A DNA stretch of 15,562 nt from NCBI GenBank assembly GCA_017501865.1, contig JAFVWD010000034.1:1-15562 (forward strand), in the 5' to 3' direction. Below are positions 8,227-14,423 of this stretch, piece after piece (positions within the stretch are counted from its first letter, which is position 1; each line of letters opens with the position of its first letter). Below the pieces are notes generated by a model, which did no database searches, was not told where the DNA came from, and saw only the letters and a list, made by a program, of their open reading frames with translations. This stretch comes from Clostridia bacterium (GTDB taxonomy: Bacteria; Bacillota; Clostridia; Oscillospirales; Acutalibacteraceae). The translations under genes were made by a program, and so were the position numbers.

Positions 8227-8715
8227 TCAATCTCGATTTTTACTGAATAATTCCTTTAATTTTCCGAACACAGAAAATCTGTGCAGTGAAGCGCTTTGAG
8301 GGAACGGCTCGTCAAGCACCCACGGCAGCTGAATGTTATAAACCGTTATGGTAAAATACCTGTCAGTCTTTTGTTCATTGGGAACTCCTATGTCATTAAT
8401 TGCTATATTCAGAAAATGCTCGCCGTCGAACAAGTCTATTTCATATCCACTTGCTTCCTTTATCTCACCTACAACTGTATATGAAACAAAGTTATAATCT
8501 ATATAACCATCCATAGCTATAGACCTTATTTCATCGGGTCTGTCAATCATTATTCCGAATTTTTCAAGCAATGTTGAAAGCTTCGGGAATTCTTTTCTTG
8601 CCTGAACATAAAAATTTCTGTCCTCGTCACATTGACATAAAGAATGCTCTTGAGAATATGCTTTTGAGGATTCTATATCGACATCAAAAATATAACCCTC
8701 TACTTTTACAATCAT
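8227..8715 (-). CDS. Hypothetical protein, family not recognised
   Basis: A 162-residue soluble protein with no recognised domain. It begins MIVKVEGYIFDVDIESSKAY, has a SLCQCDEDRNFYV segment, alternates short hydrophobic strands with acidic stretches and ends in a basic KLKELFSKNRD tail. No signal peptide or membrane segment is visible, and the pattern suggests a mostly beta fold. The start at 8713-8715 is well supported: AAGGAGG lies a few bases upstream and the promoter predicts a transcript start at about 8731, which excludes the longer in-frame reading from 8778. It is a monocistronic unit, convergent with the DUF4234-like gene and sharing the terminator region. Confidence 0.75.
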   Translation of the reverse strand: MIVKVEGYIFDVDIESSKAYSQEHSLCQCDEDRNFYVQARKEFPKLSTLLEKFGIMIDRPDEIRSIAMDGYIDYNFVSYTVVGEIKEASGYEIDLFDGEHFLNIAINDIGVPNEQKTDRYFTITVYNIQLPWVLDEPFPQSASLHRFSVFGKLKELFSKNRD

Positions 8716-8737
8716 TCCGTCTCCCTCCTTGTACAAG

Positions 8738-8766
8738 ATTATAGCATATATGTTTACTCCTGTCCA
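8738..8766 (-). promoter_or_regulatory. Extended -10 promoter of the 162-residue hypothetical gene
   Basis: TGGACA (8761-8766) and TATAAT (8738-8743) are 17 nt apart on the minus strand, with an extended TGC before the -10 box. The predicted start near 8731 leaves a 15-nt leader to the ATG at 8715. The promoter lies just outside the neighbouring hairpin array. Confidence 0.75.
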
Positions 8767-8785
8767 TAAGTGAAACACACCCTTA

Positions 8786-8864
8786 GTATTTGCGGAGCAA
8801 ATATTTCACAGCGGAGCTATTTCACATTGCACAGCAATATCTCACACACCGAAAGGTGTATTTC
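8786..8864. repeat. Phased hairpin array 1 (four hairpins, TTC linkers on plus strand)
   Basis: Four small hairpins lie end to end. Unit A is 8786-8804 (arms GTATTTGC/GCAAATAT, loop GGA). Unit B is 8808-8820 (AGC/GCT core, loop GGA). Unit C is 8824-8840 (ATTGC/GCAAT core, loop ACA). Unit D is 8844-8861 (ACACC/GGTGT core, loop GAAA). Linkers are TTC, TTC, CTC, and TTC after the last. Units B, C and D each start AC and end AT, so the penultimate outer pair is C-A on the plus strand but G-U in RNA from the minus strand, while the flanking pairs are kept. The array lies between the terminator at 8868-8908 and the promoter at 8738-8766. Confidence 0.8.
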
Positions 8865-8867
8865 GTT

Positions 8868-8908
8868 AAAAAAACCGTTAACCTTGTATCAAAGTTAACG
8901 GTTTTTTC
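8868..8908 (-). terminator. Rho-independent terminator of the four-helix-bundle/methyltransferase operon
   Basis: ACCGTTAAC and GTTAACGGT form a long perfect stem extended by A and T runs on the outside and by TTG/CAA inside, with a 3-nt TAT loop and one C-A mismatch (G-U on the minus strand). The minus-strand transcript ends in seven U. It lies about 65 nt after the methyltransferase stop; the T run on the plus strand means it may work in both directions. Confidence 0.85.
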
Positions 8909-8972
8909 TGCGAAAGGGTAACCAAACGGAGCAGAATTGAGGAAAGAGTAAGCAAAAGTATACCAACAGCAG

Positions 8973-9524
8973 TCAATACACAATTTTTCCCGGCTTTTTT
9001 GCGTCCAGGATGATACTGACCATGCCCAGAGCACCGTTTAGATTTCGCGTATCAAATCGGCGCGATCGACCGATCTTTCCGTCATCCTCGTTCCAATACT
9101 TATAATGGAAATCTCCGGCTTCATCGCACCATTCCAACAGTTCAACCTCAAAACCGGCTTGTTCAAATACCTTCTGTAATGTACGGTAATCATATACGAT
9201 TTTGTGTGTAAATGCAGGGTGTTCAGGATTGCCGTTACCACCAATCTGTACCATGTTCTGGTACCATTCATTGCGGAAGTTTTTGTCCGGGACAGCAACT
9301 CTTATATAGCCGCCGTCCTGCAGATAATCAAAGCAGTTATGTGCCGCTATACAACCTTCATCATATGTCATATGTTCCCACACATGCTCCGCCAGGAATG
9401 CTTCCGGTTTTTCTTTTTGAAAAAGTCGCTCAAAATCCTCAACCTTCAAGAGATTAAATTCGTCTTCCTGCGTACTGATCCATCCCTCAAAGACCGTTTT
9501 TCCTGCGCCGATAATGACCTTCAC
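8973..9524 (-). CDS. SAM-dependent methyltransferase-like protein (COG4627-like)
   Basis: A 183-residue protein resembling the predicted class I SAM-dependent methyltransferases of COG4627. Features seen are the N-terminal MKVIIGAG strand and glycine turn, GWISTQEDEFNLL at about 14-26, LAEHVWEHMTYDEG at about 44-57 (the family's EHVxEH segment), and the DGGYIRVAVPD strand-turn typical of late methyltransferase motifs. The fold is shorter than a full Rossmann methyltransferase and the substrate is unknown. It starts at GTG 9522-9524, overlapping the stop of the upstream four-helix-bundle gene in GTGA, with AAGGAG upstream inside that gene, so translation is coupled. Hand counting 9001-9180 gives 85 of 180 G+C, richer than most sampled lines of the flanking core genes (27-45%), compatible with acquisition. 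The call rests on recalled family patterns. Confidence 0.75.
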   Translation of the reverse strand: MKVIIGAGKTVFEGWISTQEDEFNLLKVEDFERLFQKEKPEAFLAEHVWEHMTYDEGCIAAHNCFDYLQDGGYIRVAVPDKNFRNEWYQNMVQIGGNGNPEHPAFTHKIVYDYRTLQKVFEQAGFEVELLEWCDEAGDFHYKYWNEDDGKIGRSRRFDTRNLNGALGMVSIILDAKKPGKIVY

Positions 9525-9868
9525 TGTTTATTCTCCTTTGCGGTGTTGATGGAGCAGATGAGCATTCTGCGTATCGATCCACAATTGTGCAGAACACTTT
9601 TTGCAATATCATCAGAAAGAATGCCGGCTTTTTGGGCAATTTCAATCCAGTATTCTGTTTCGTAACATTCCTTCAATGCAATCTGTAATTTGGCGATAAA
9701 ATCGGGACGGCTGTGCGCATATTTCGCCTCACGGATATTTGCCCCTATACTTGTTCCGCTTCGTTCAAGCTGATTTGACAGAGAATAATGTCCTTTTATA
9801 TTTTCTGTCAGTTTTAGAATTTGAATTGCAAATTCTGTTGATAGATCCGCAAGTTTATTTTCAGCCAT
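9521..9868 (-). CDS. Four-helix-bundle protein (S23 / 23S rRNA intervening-sequence protein family)
   Basis: A 115-residue all-helical protein of the TIGR02436/S23 family, first known from intervening sequences in 23S rRNA genes and related to the Avd accessory protein of diversity-generating retroelements. Diagnostic stretches are LSTEFAIQILKLTENI, the LSNQLERSGTSIGANIREA block at about 33-52 and the LKECYETEYWIEIAQKAGIL block. The function of free-standing members is not established; the bundle is basic and forms a pentamer in known members. The start at ATG 9866-9868 is chosen because GAGGTGAT sits at proper spacing; a GTG three codons upstream overlaps that site. It has its own promoter, and its stop overlaps the methyltransferase start by 4 nt. 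No rRNA sequence flanks it here, which is unlike the classical insertion in rRNA. Confidence 0.88.
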   Translation of the reverse strand: MAENKLADLSTEFAIQILKLTENIKGHYSLSNQLERSGTSIGANIREAKYAHSRPDFIAKLQIALKECYETEYWIEIAQKAGILSDDIAKSVLHNCGSIRRMLICSINTAKENKQ

Positions 9869-9889
9869 CGAAATCACCTCTTTAAATAC

Positions 9890-9918
9890 ATTATATCACA
9901 GATTTCAATGATTTTCAA
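9890..9918 (-). promoter_or_regulatory. Promoter of the four-helix-bundle operon, at the edge of array 2
   Basis: TTGAAA (9913-9918) and TATAAT (9890-9895) are 17 nt apart on the minus strand, with an extended TGA before the -10 box. Start of transcription near 9883 gives a 15-nt leader. The -35 box lies inside one of two direct copies of TTTCAATGA (9903-9911 and 9913-9921) at the array border, so the array supplies part of the promoter. Confidence 0.75.
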
Positions 9919-9919
9919 T

Positions 9920-10079
9920 GAAATCGCGCGGGGCGCGATGAAATCCGAGCAACGCTCGGATGAAATCTGCTTCGCAGATGAAATTAAATCCACCCGCCCG
10001 CCGTAAAGGCGGATTTCATCCCCGTAGGGGATTTCATCATCGAAGATGATTTCACCCACCCGATAGGGTGGATTTAGTT
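9920..10079. repeat. Phased hairpin array 2 (seven hairpins with polarity switch)
   Basis: H1 9923-9939 (ATCGCGC arms, loop GGG). H2 9943-9961 (ATCCGAGC arms, loop AAC). H3 9965-9979 (ATCTGC arms, loop TTC). H4 9998-10012 (CCGCC/GGCGG, loop GTAAA). H5 10018-10032 (ATCCCC/GGGGAT, loop GTA). H6 10036-10050 (ATCATC/GATGAT, loop GAA). H7 10056-10071 (CCACCC/GGGTGG, loop GATA). The linkers before H1 and after H1, H2 and H3 are GAA; those after H4, H5 and H6 are TTC, so two half-arrays face each other. Separately, TAAATCCACCC (9985-9995) is the exact inverse of GGGTGGATTTA (10066-10076) and could close H4-H6 into a branched fold. H4 and H7 show the same penultimate C-A pair as array 1. Confidence 0.85.
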
Positions 10080-10080
10080 G

Positions 10081-10121
10081 AAAAGAACCCACACTTGTCG
10101 TAGACAAATGTGGGTTCTTTT
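10081..10121 (-). terminator. Terminator after tRNA-Leu
   Basis: AAAAGAACCCACA (10081-10093) pairs perfectly with TGTGGGTTCTTTT (10109-10121); inside, after one C-A mismatch (G-U on the minus strand), TTGTC pairs with GACAA around a 3-nt loop. On the minus strand it begins two bases after the tRNA CCA end and finishes in a U-rich tail. Confidence 0.85.
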
Positions 10122-10122
10122 C

Positions 10123-10209
10123 TGGTGCCGGTGGTGGGACTCGAACCCACACGATGTCGCCATCAACGGATTTTGAGTCCGTCACGTCTGCCAATTCCAT
10201 CACACCGGC
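10123..10209 (-). tRNA. tRNA-Leu, anticodon CAA
   Basis: An 87-nt minus-strand cloverleaf. The acceptor GCCGGTG (10203-10209) pairs with CACCGGC (10127-10133), with discriminator A and an encoded CCA end (10123-10125). The anticodon stem ACGGA/TCCGT closes the loop CTCAAAA with anticodon CAA, reading the UUG leucine codon. A long variable arm (GATG/CATC) marks it as a class II tRNA, and the T arm is GTGGG-TTCGAGT-CCCAC. It is a single tRNA gene with its own promoter and terminator. Confidence 0.97.
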
Positions 10210-10241
10210 CTATTTGCTTTGCTGAAATTTTCAACCTCTGT

Positions 10242-10270
10242 ATTATATATTATAATTTTGAAAAAATCAA
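10242..10270 (-). promoter_or_regulatory. Promoter of tRNA-Leu
   Basis: TTGATT (10265-10270) and TATAAT (10242-10247) are 17 nt apart on the minus strand, giving a start near 10235, about 25 nt before the mature tRNA. The rest of the AT-rich divergent gap up to 10376 shows only isolated -10-like matches (for example TATTAT at 10343-10348) for the ABC transporter, without a convincing -35 partner. Confidence 0.65.
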
Positions 10271-10376
10271 TACTATTACAAATTTTTTCATAAAATATCG
10301 TAAAATATAACAGTTTTAAAATTCTCAAAAATATGTTAATATTATTATAAAGAAATTCTACATTCGGAGGCACACA

Positions 10377-12134
10377 TTGAAAAATATCAAAAAACAAAAC
10401 ACGGGCAGTCTTATAAGAAGATTTTTGCCATATTATAAAAAACATATGGGCACAATGCTCTTTGATTTATTTTGTGCTGCTCTTACAACACTTTGTGAAT
10501 TGGCTTTACCTATGATAGTACGCAACATAACAGGTACTGCAACCTCAAACCCTGAAAATCTGACTGTTAAGTTAATTCTTACATTGGGCGGAGTTTATAT
10601 AGCACTTAAAATAATAGATGCAGTTGCCTACTACTATATGTCATCTATAGGTCATATAATGGGTACAAAAATTGAAACAGAAATGAGAAAAGATTTCTTT
10701 TCTCACCTGCAAAAGCTCCCCTTTTCCTTTTATGACGATGCAAAAGTCGGCTCTTTGATGTCGAGAATAACCTCAGATTTATTTGATGTTACAGAATTTG
10801 CACACCACTGTCCTGAAGAATTTTTTATAGCAGGTATTAAAATTGTTGCATCATTTTTAATTCTTGCGTTTATGAATGTTCCTCTGACTCTTATAATGTT
10901 CGCTGTTTTACCTGTTATGATATTGATTCTCACACACTTTAATCATAAAATGCGTTCCGGCTTTAAGGAATCGAGAAAAAAGGTTGCAGAATTAAACAGC
11001 CAGACAGAAGACAGCCTACTGGGTATACGCGTTGTAAAATCTTTTGCAAATGAAGCAATAGAAGAGGAAAAATTCAAAAAAGGTAATTTAGGCTTTTTAA
11101 AAATCAAATCTGTTGTCTACAGGTATATGGGCTCCTTTCACTCAATAAACAGAGTTTTTGAAGGTGTAATGTATATTGTTGTGGTAATTGCAGGCGGACT
11201 TTTTTTAATAAACAAAAAAATCGCTGCATCTGATTATGTTGCTTACCTTATGTACATTTCTGTTCTTCTTACGGCAATTAAAAGAATCGTAGAGTTTGCC
11301 GAACAGTTCCAGCGCGGTATTACGGGAATTGAACGATTCACCGAAATACTTGACATTGCACCCTCTATAAAAGATAAAGAAGGTGCTGAGGATTTACAGG
11401 TGACTGATGGTGTCATAGATTTCAAAAACGTCTCATTCAAGTACTCCGATGTAACAGAAAATGTTCTGAAAAATCTTAATATTCATATAGAAAAAGGACA
11501 AAAGGTTGCTTTAGTCGGCCCTTCCGGTAGCGGAAAAACCACTCTTTGCAACCTCATTCCGAGATTTTATGAAATTACAGACGGTGAAATTTTAATTGAC
11601 AACACAAACATACAGGATGTAACTCTTGCATCCTTACGCACTAATATAGGCGTTGTTCAGCAAGATGTTTATCTATTCTCAGGTACTGTAAAGGAAAATA
11701 TTTTATACGGTCTCCCCGGTGCTTCCGATGAAGATGTTTATAACGCGGCACGTCTTGCAGGTGCACATGAATTTATTTCTGAGCTTCCGAACGGCTATGA
11801 CACCTATGTAGGTGAACGAGGAGTCAAGCTCTCAGGTGGTCAGAAGCAAAGAATAAGCATTGCACGGGTTTTCCTTAAAAATCCGAAAATACTCATACTT
11901 GATGAGGCAACAAGTGCACTTGACAACGAAAGCGAGCAAATAGTAAAAAAATCACTTGACTTATTGGCAGAGGGCAGAACCACACTTATTGTCGCACACC
12001 GTCTGACCACAATAAAAAATGCTGACAACATTCTCGTTATGACAAACGACGGAATCGCTGAAAGCGGAACTCATAGCGAATTATTAGCACAAAACGGCAT
12101 TTATAAAAATTTATATGAAATGTACAGCAATTAA
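10377..12134 (+). CDS. ABC transporter with fused permease and ATPase domains (exporter type)
   Basis: Half-size ABC exporter of 585 residues, expected to dimerise in the cytoplasmic membrane. The N-terminal roughly 320 residues hold about six membrane helices of the type I exporter fold (from about residue 25 to 300), with the coupling-type segment LPFSFYDDAKVGSLMSRI at 114-131. The ATPase has Walker A GPSGSGKTT (381-389), Q-loop QQD (428-430), LSGGQ signature (485-489), Walker B ILILDE (505-510) and H-loop H541, so it looks active. The start is TTG at 10377, supported by GGAGG at 10366-10370. The stop is 17 nt before deoD, so it probably leads the nucleoside operon, but this exporter class usually moves lipids, drugs or peptides and does not import nucleosides. 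The substrate cannot be read from the sequence. Confidence 0.92.
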   Translation: MKNIKKQNTGSLIRRFLPYYKKHMGTMLFDLFCAALTTLCELALPMIVRNITGTATSNPENLTVKLILTLGGVYIALKIIDAVAYYYMSSIGHIMGTKIETEMRKDFFSHLQKLPFSFYDDAKVGSLMSRITSDLFDVTEFAHHCPEEFFIAGIKIVASFLILAFMNVPLTLIMFAVLPVMILILTHFNHKMRSGFKESRKKVAELNSQTEDSLLGIRVVKSFANEAIEEEKFKKGNLGFLKIKSVVYRYMGSFHSINRVFEGVMYIVVVIAGGLFLINKKIAASDYVAYLMYISVLLTAIKRIVEFAEQFQRGITGIERFTEILDIAPSIKDKEGAEDLQVTDGVIDFKNVSFKYSDVTENVLKNLNIHIEKGQKVALVGPSGSGKTTLCNLIPRFYEITDGEILIDNTNIQDVTLASLRTNIGVVQQDVYLFSGTVKENILYGLPGASDEDVYNAARLAGAHEFISELPNGYDTYVGERGVKLSGGQKQRISIARVFLKNPKILILDEATSALDNESEQIVKKSLDLLAEGRTTLIVAHRLTTIKNADNILVMTNDGIAESGTHSELLAQNGIYKNLYEMYSN

Positions 12135-12151
12135 TTTAAGGAGCTGAGCTT

Positions 12152-12880
12152 ATGAAAAATTATCCTACACCGCATATTGATGCAAAACCGGAAGATTTTG
12201 CTAAAACTGTTCTTATGCCGGGCGACCCGTTAAGAGCAAAATTTATAGCAGAAAACTTTTTAGAGGATGCCGTACTTGTTAATAATGTACGCGGTATTCA
12301 GGGCTACACGGGAACTTATAAGGGAACACGTGTTTCTGTTATGGCTTCGGGGATGGGTATGCCATCCATAGGAATTTACAGCTATGAGCTTTTTAATTTC
12401 TTTGATGTTGAAAACATTATAAGAATAGGCTCTGCCGGAGGTATGTGTGACAAGGTAAAGGTTCGTGATATTGTTATTGCGCAAGGTGCCTGCACCACAT
12501 CAAGATACAGTCACACATTCAATTTACCCGGTGAATTTGCTCCGATTTCTGATTTCGGACTTCTCAGAACAACTGTTGAAAAGGCTGAGGAATTAGATAT
12601 AAAATATGTAGTTGGTAATGTTCTCTCGTCTGATGTTTTTTACGGTGATACTCCCGAGCAAAGTGCAAATTGGCAGAAAATGGGTGTACTTGCTGTAGAA
12701 ATGGAAGCAGCCGCACTCTTTATGAATGCCGCGAGAGCAGGCAAAAAAGCCCTTGCAATTTTCACTGTTTCTGACCATATTTTAACAGGTGAGTCGCTAC
12801 CTGCTATTGACAGACAGAATTCTTTTACCGATATGATGAAATTAGCACTTGAAGCTGCAATTGAATTGGAGAAAAAATAA
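12152..12880 (+). CDS. deoD: Purine-nucleoside phosphorylase, DeoD type
   Basis: Phosphorolyses purine (deoxy)nucleosides to the free base and (deoxy)ribose-1-phosphate; cytosolic hexamer in the family. The 242 residues begin with a DeoD-type N-terminus (PTPHIDAKPEDFAKTVLMPGDP) and include the phosphate-binding GDP at 24-26 and R91 in RIGSAGG, the ribose-binding V182-E183-M184-E185 and the catalytic aspartate D208 in VSDHI. The ATG follows AAGGAG at good spacing. Its stop overlaps the deoB start by one base (TAATG), so the two are coupled; deoB consumes the sugar phosphate made here. Confidence 0.96.
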   Translation: MKNYPTPHIDAKPEDFAKTVLMPGDPLRAKFIAENFLEDAVLVNNVRGIQGYTGTYKGTRVSVMASGMGMPSIGIYSYELFNFFDVENIIRIGSAGGMCDKVKVRDIVIAQGACTTSRYSHTFNLPGEFAPISDFGLLRTTVEKAEELDIKYVVGNVLSSDVFYGDTPEQSANWQKMGVLAVEMEAAALFMNAARAGKKALAIFTVSDHILTGESLPAIDRQNSFTDMMKLALEAAIELEKK

Positions 12881-13995
12881 TGGCTAAAAGAGTATTTCTT
12901 ATTGTTCTTGACAGCTGCGGAATCGGCGAGGCGCCCGATGCAGAATTATTTGGTGACAAGGGTGCTGACACCTTCAGAAGCATCTCCTCTTCCAAAGAAT
13001 TTAATATTGAAAATCTTATAAATTCAGGGTTTACACATATAGACGGTCTTTCATACCTGAAAAAGGGTGAGCTACACTCTGTTGTGGCAAGACTCAGGGA
13101 GAAATCCAAAGGTAAGGACACGACTATAGGACATTGGGAAATTGCAGGTGTAGTTTCAGAAAAGCCTCTGCCTACATTCCCTGACGGCTTTCCGCAGGAG
13201 CTTTTAGATGAATTTTCTGAAAAAACAGGGCGCGGTGTCCTCTGCAACAAGCCTTACTCAGGTACTGAGGTAATAAAGGATTACGGTGAAGAGCATATTA
13301 AAAGCGGTGACTTAATAGTTTACACCTCTGCTGACAGTGTTTTTCAGATTGCGGCACACGAAGAAGTCGTTCCGCCGGAGGAGCTGTACAACTACTGCAG
13401 AATTGCCCGCAAACTGCTGTCAGGTGACACCGGTGTCGGCAGAGTTATTGCTCGTCCCTTCGAGGGTGAACACCCTTTCAAAAGAACCTCACGCAGACAC
13501 GATTTTTCTCTTGAGCCACCTGAAACCACTATTTTGGATGAGCTCAAAAGTAAAAATTTTGATGTAATAGGAATAGGTAAAATCAATGACATTTTTTCAG
13601 GCAGAGGTCTTACTGAATATACCTATACAAAAAATAATGATGACGGTATGCAAAAAACTCTTGAATACCAGGCAAGAGACTTTAACGGTCTTTGCTTTAT
13701 AAATCTTGTTGACTTTGATATGGTGTACGGTCACAGAAACGATGTTGACGGCTATGCAAAGGCTTTAGCCGATTTCGACAGGTGGTTACCGTCATTCTCA
13801 GAAAATATGAGGGATGACGATGTTCTCATTATAACCGCCGACCACGGCTGTGACCCCGGTGACACAAGCACCGACCACACACGCGAGTATGTACCGTTCA
13901 TTATGCTTGGTAAGGGGATTTCTCCTGAAAATCTCGGAACAATTGATGGTTTCACATTTGTTTCAGACACAGTAAAAAAACTTTTATTAGGATGA
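12880..13995 (+). CDS. deoB: Phosphopentomutase
   Basis: Interconverts (deoxy)ribose-1-phosphate and the 5-phosphate, linking nucleoside phosphorolysis to central metabolism; alkaline-phosphatase superfamily with two Mn ions. The 371 residues are a little shorter than the roughly 390 of Bacillus enzymes. Metal ligands are visible as D11 (VLDSCGIGEAPDA), D280 and H285 (VDFDMVYGH), D321-H322 (TADHG) and H333 (TDHTREYVP). The phosphorylated threonine corresponds to T81 in KDTTIGHWE, where the second position of the usual KDTxTGHWE motif is isoleucine. The Bacillus loop after TADHG differs (CDPGDTS). It is coupled to deoD by a 1-nt overlap. Confidence 0.96.
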   Translation: MAKRVFLIVLDSCGIGEAPDAELFGDKGADTFRSISSSKEFNIENLINSGFTHIDGLSYLKKGELHSVVARLREKSKGKDTTIGHWEIAGVVSEKPLPTFPDGFPQELLDEFSEKTGRGVLCNKPYSGTEVIKDYGEEHIKSGDLIVYTSADSVFQIAAHEEVVPPEELYNYCRIARKLLSGDTGVGRVIARPFEGEHPFKRTSRRHDFSLEPPETTILDELKSKNFDVIGIGKINDIFSGRGLTEYTYTKNNDDGMQKTLEYQARDFNGLCFINLVDFDMVYGHRNDVDGYAKALADFDRWLPSFSENMRDDDVLIITADHGCDPGDTSTDHTREYVPFIMLGKGISPENLGTIDGFTFVSDTVKKLLLG

Positions 13996-14000
13996 GTTTT

Positions 14001-14414
14001 ATGACAGATAATTCACTTATTACATTAGCTATTGAAGCTATGCAGAACTCTTACTCTCCTTACTCCGGTTACAAGGTAGGAGCAGCGCTGCTTACTGAAG
14101 ACGGCAAGGTTTACAAAGGATGTAATATTGAAAATGTTGCCTTCGGACCCACCGTATGTGCTGAACGTGTCGCCTTTTTAAAGGCTCTTTCTGAGGGTGA
14201 AAGGAATTTCACTAAAATTGCTGTTGTCGGAGGAAAAAACGGCGAAATCAAAGGGGCGTTTCCTCCCTGCGGTGTTTGCAGACAAGTAATGCGCGAATTT
14301 TGTAACGATAATTTTGAGATTTTAATAGTTAAAGGAAACAATAAATATGACACGGTTTTATTAAAGGATTTACTTCCGCTTTCCTTTAAGCCTGAAATTC
14401 TTGATATTAAGTAG
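14001..14414 (+). CDS. cdd: Cytidine deaminase
   Basis: Deaminates cytidine and deoxycytidine to uridine and deoxyuridine; small homotetrameric zinc enzyme. Numbered from the ATG at 14001 it has 137 residues, with NSYSPYSGYKVGAAL at 16-30, the zinc/catalytic C53-A-E55 and the PCxxC pair C90 and C93. An in-frame ATG at 13992 overlaps the deoB stop as ATGA, but AGGATGAG at about 13989-13996 spaces properly for 14001, and the family usually starts a few residues before this block, so 14001 is preferred. The product uridine feeds the pyrimidine phosphorylase that follows. Confidence 0.95.
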   Translation: MTDNSLITLAIEAMQNSYSPYSGYKVGAALLTEDGKVYKGCNIENVAFGPTVCAERVAFLKALSEGERNFTKIAVVGGKNGEIKGAFPPCGVCRQVMREFCNDNFEILIVKGNNKYDTVLLKDLLPLSFKPEILDIK

Positions 14415-14423
14415 GTTTTTGCT

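Larger units (their letters stand above)
8786..10079. mobile_element. Possible acquired cassette bounded by hairpin arrays
   Basis: The two-gene operon with its own promoter and terminator is enclosed by hairpin arrays of the same style on both sides and lies between conserved-type genes and a tRNA-Leu. No transposase, recombinase, obvious target-site duplication or copy of the tRNA 3' end was found, so mobility is an inference from layout and from slightly higher G+C. Confidence 0.3.

Noticed and set aside
8716..8778. Longer N-terminus for the 162-residue hypothetical protein
   Set aside because: The extra codons cover the -35 and -10 boxes and the ribosome binding site of the ATG at 8715.
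9920..10079. CRISPR array
   Set aside because: The recurring parts are 3-nt linkers and AT edges, not 25-40-nt identical repeats; each hairpin stem has a different sequence and no cas genes are present.
10123..10209. tRNA-Leu as an integration site for a genomic island
   Set aside because: No second copy of the tRNA 3' end was seen at the far side of the cassette (8780-8970), and no integrase gene is present.
9874..10310. Open frames over the tRNA and array 2 on both strands
   Set aside because: They read through tRNA-Leu, its terminator and the hairpin array, and the plus-strand frame is antisense to the tRNA; these are typical spurious translations.
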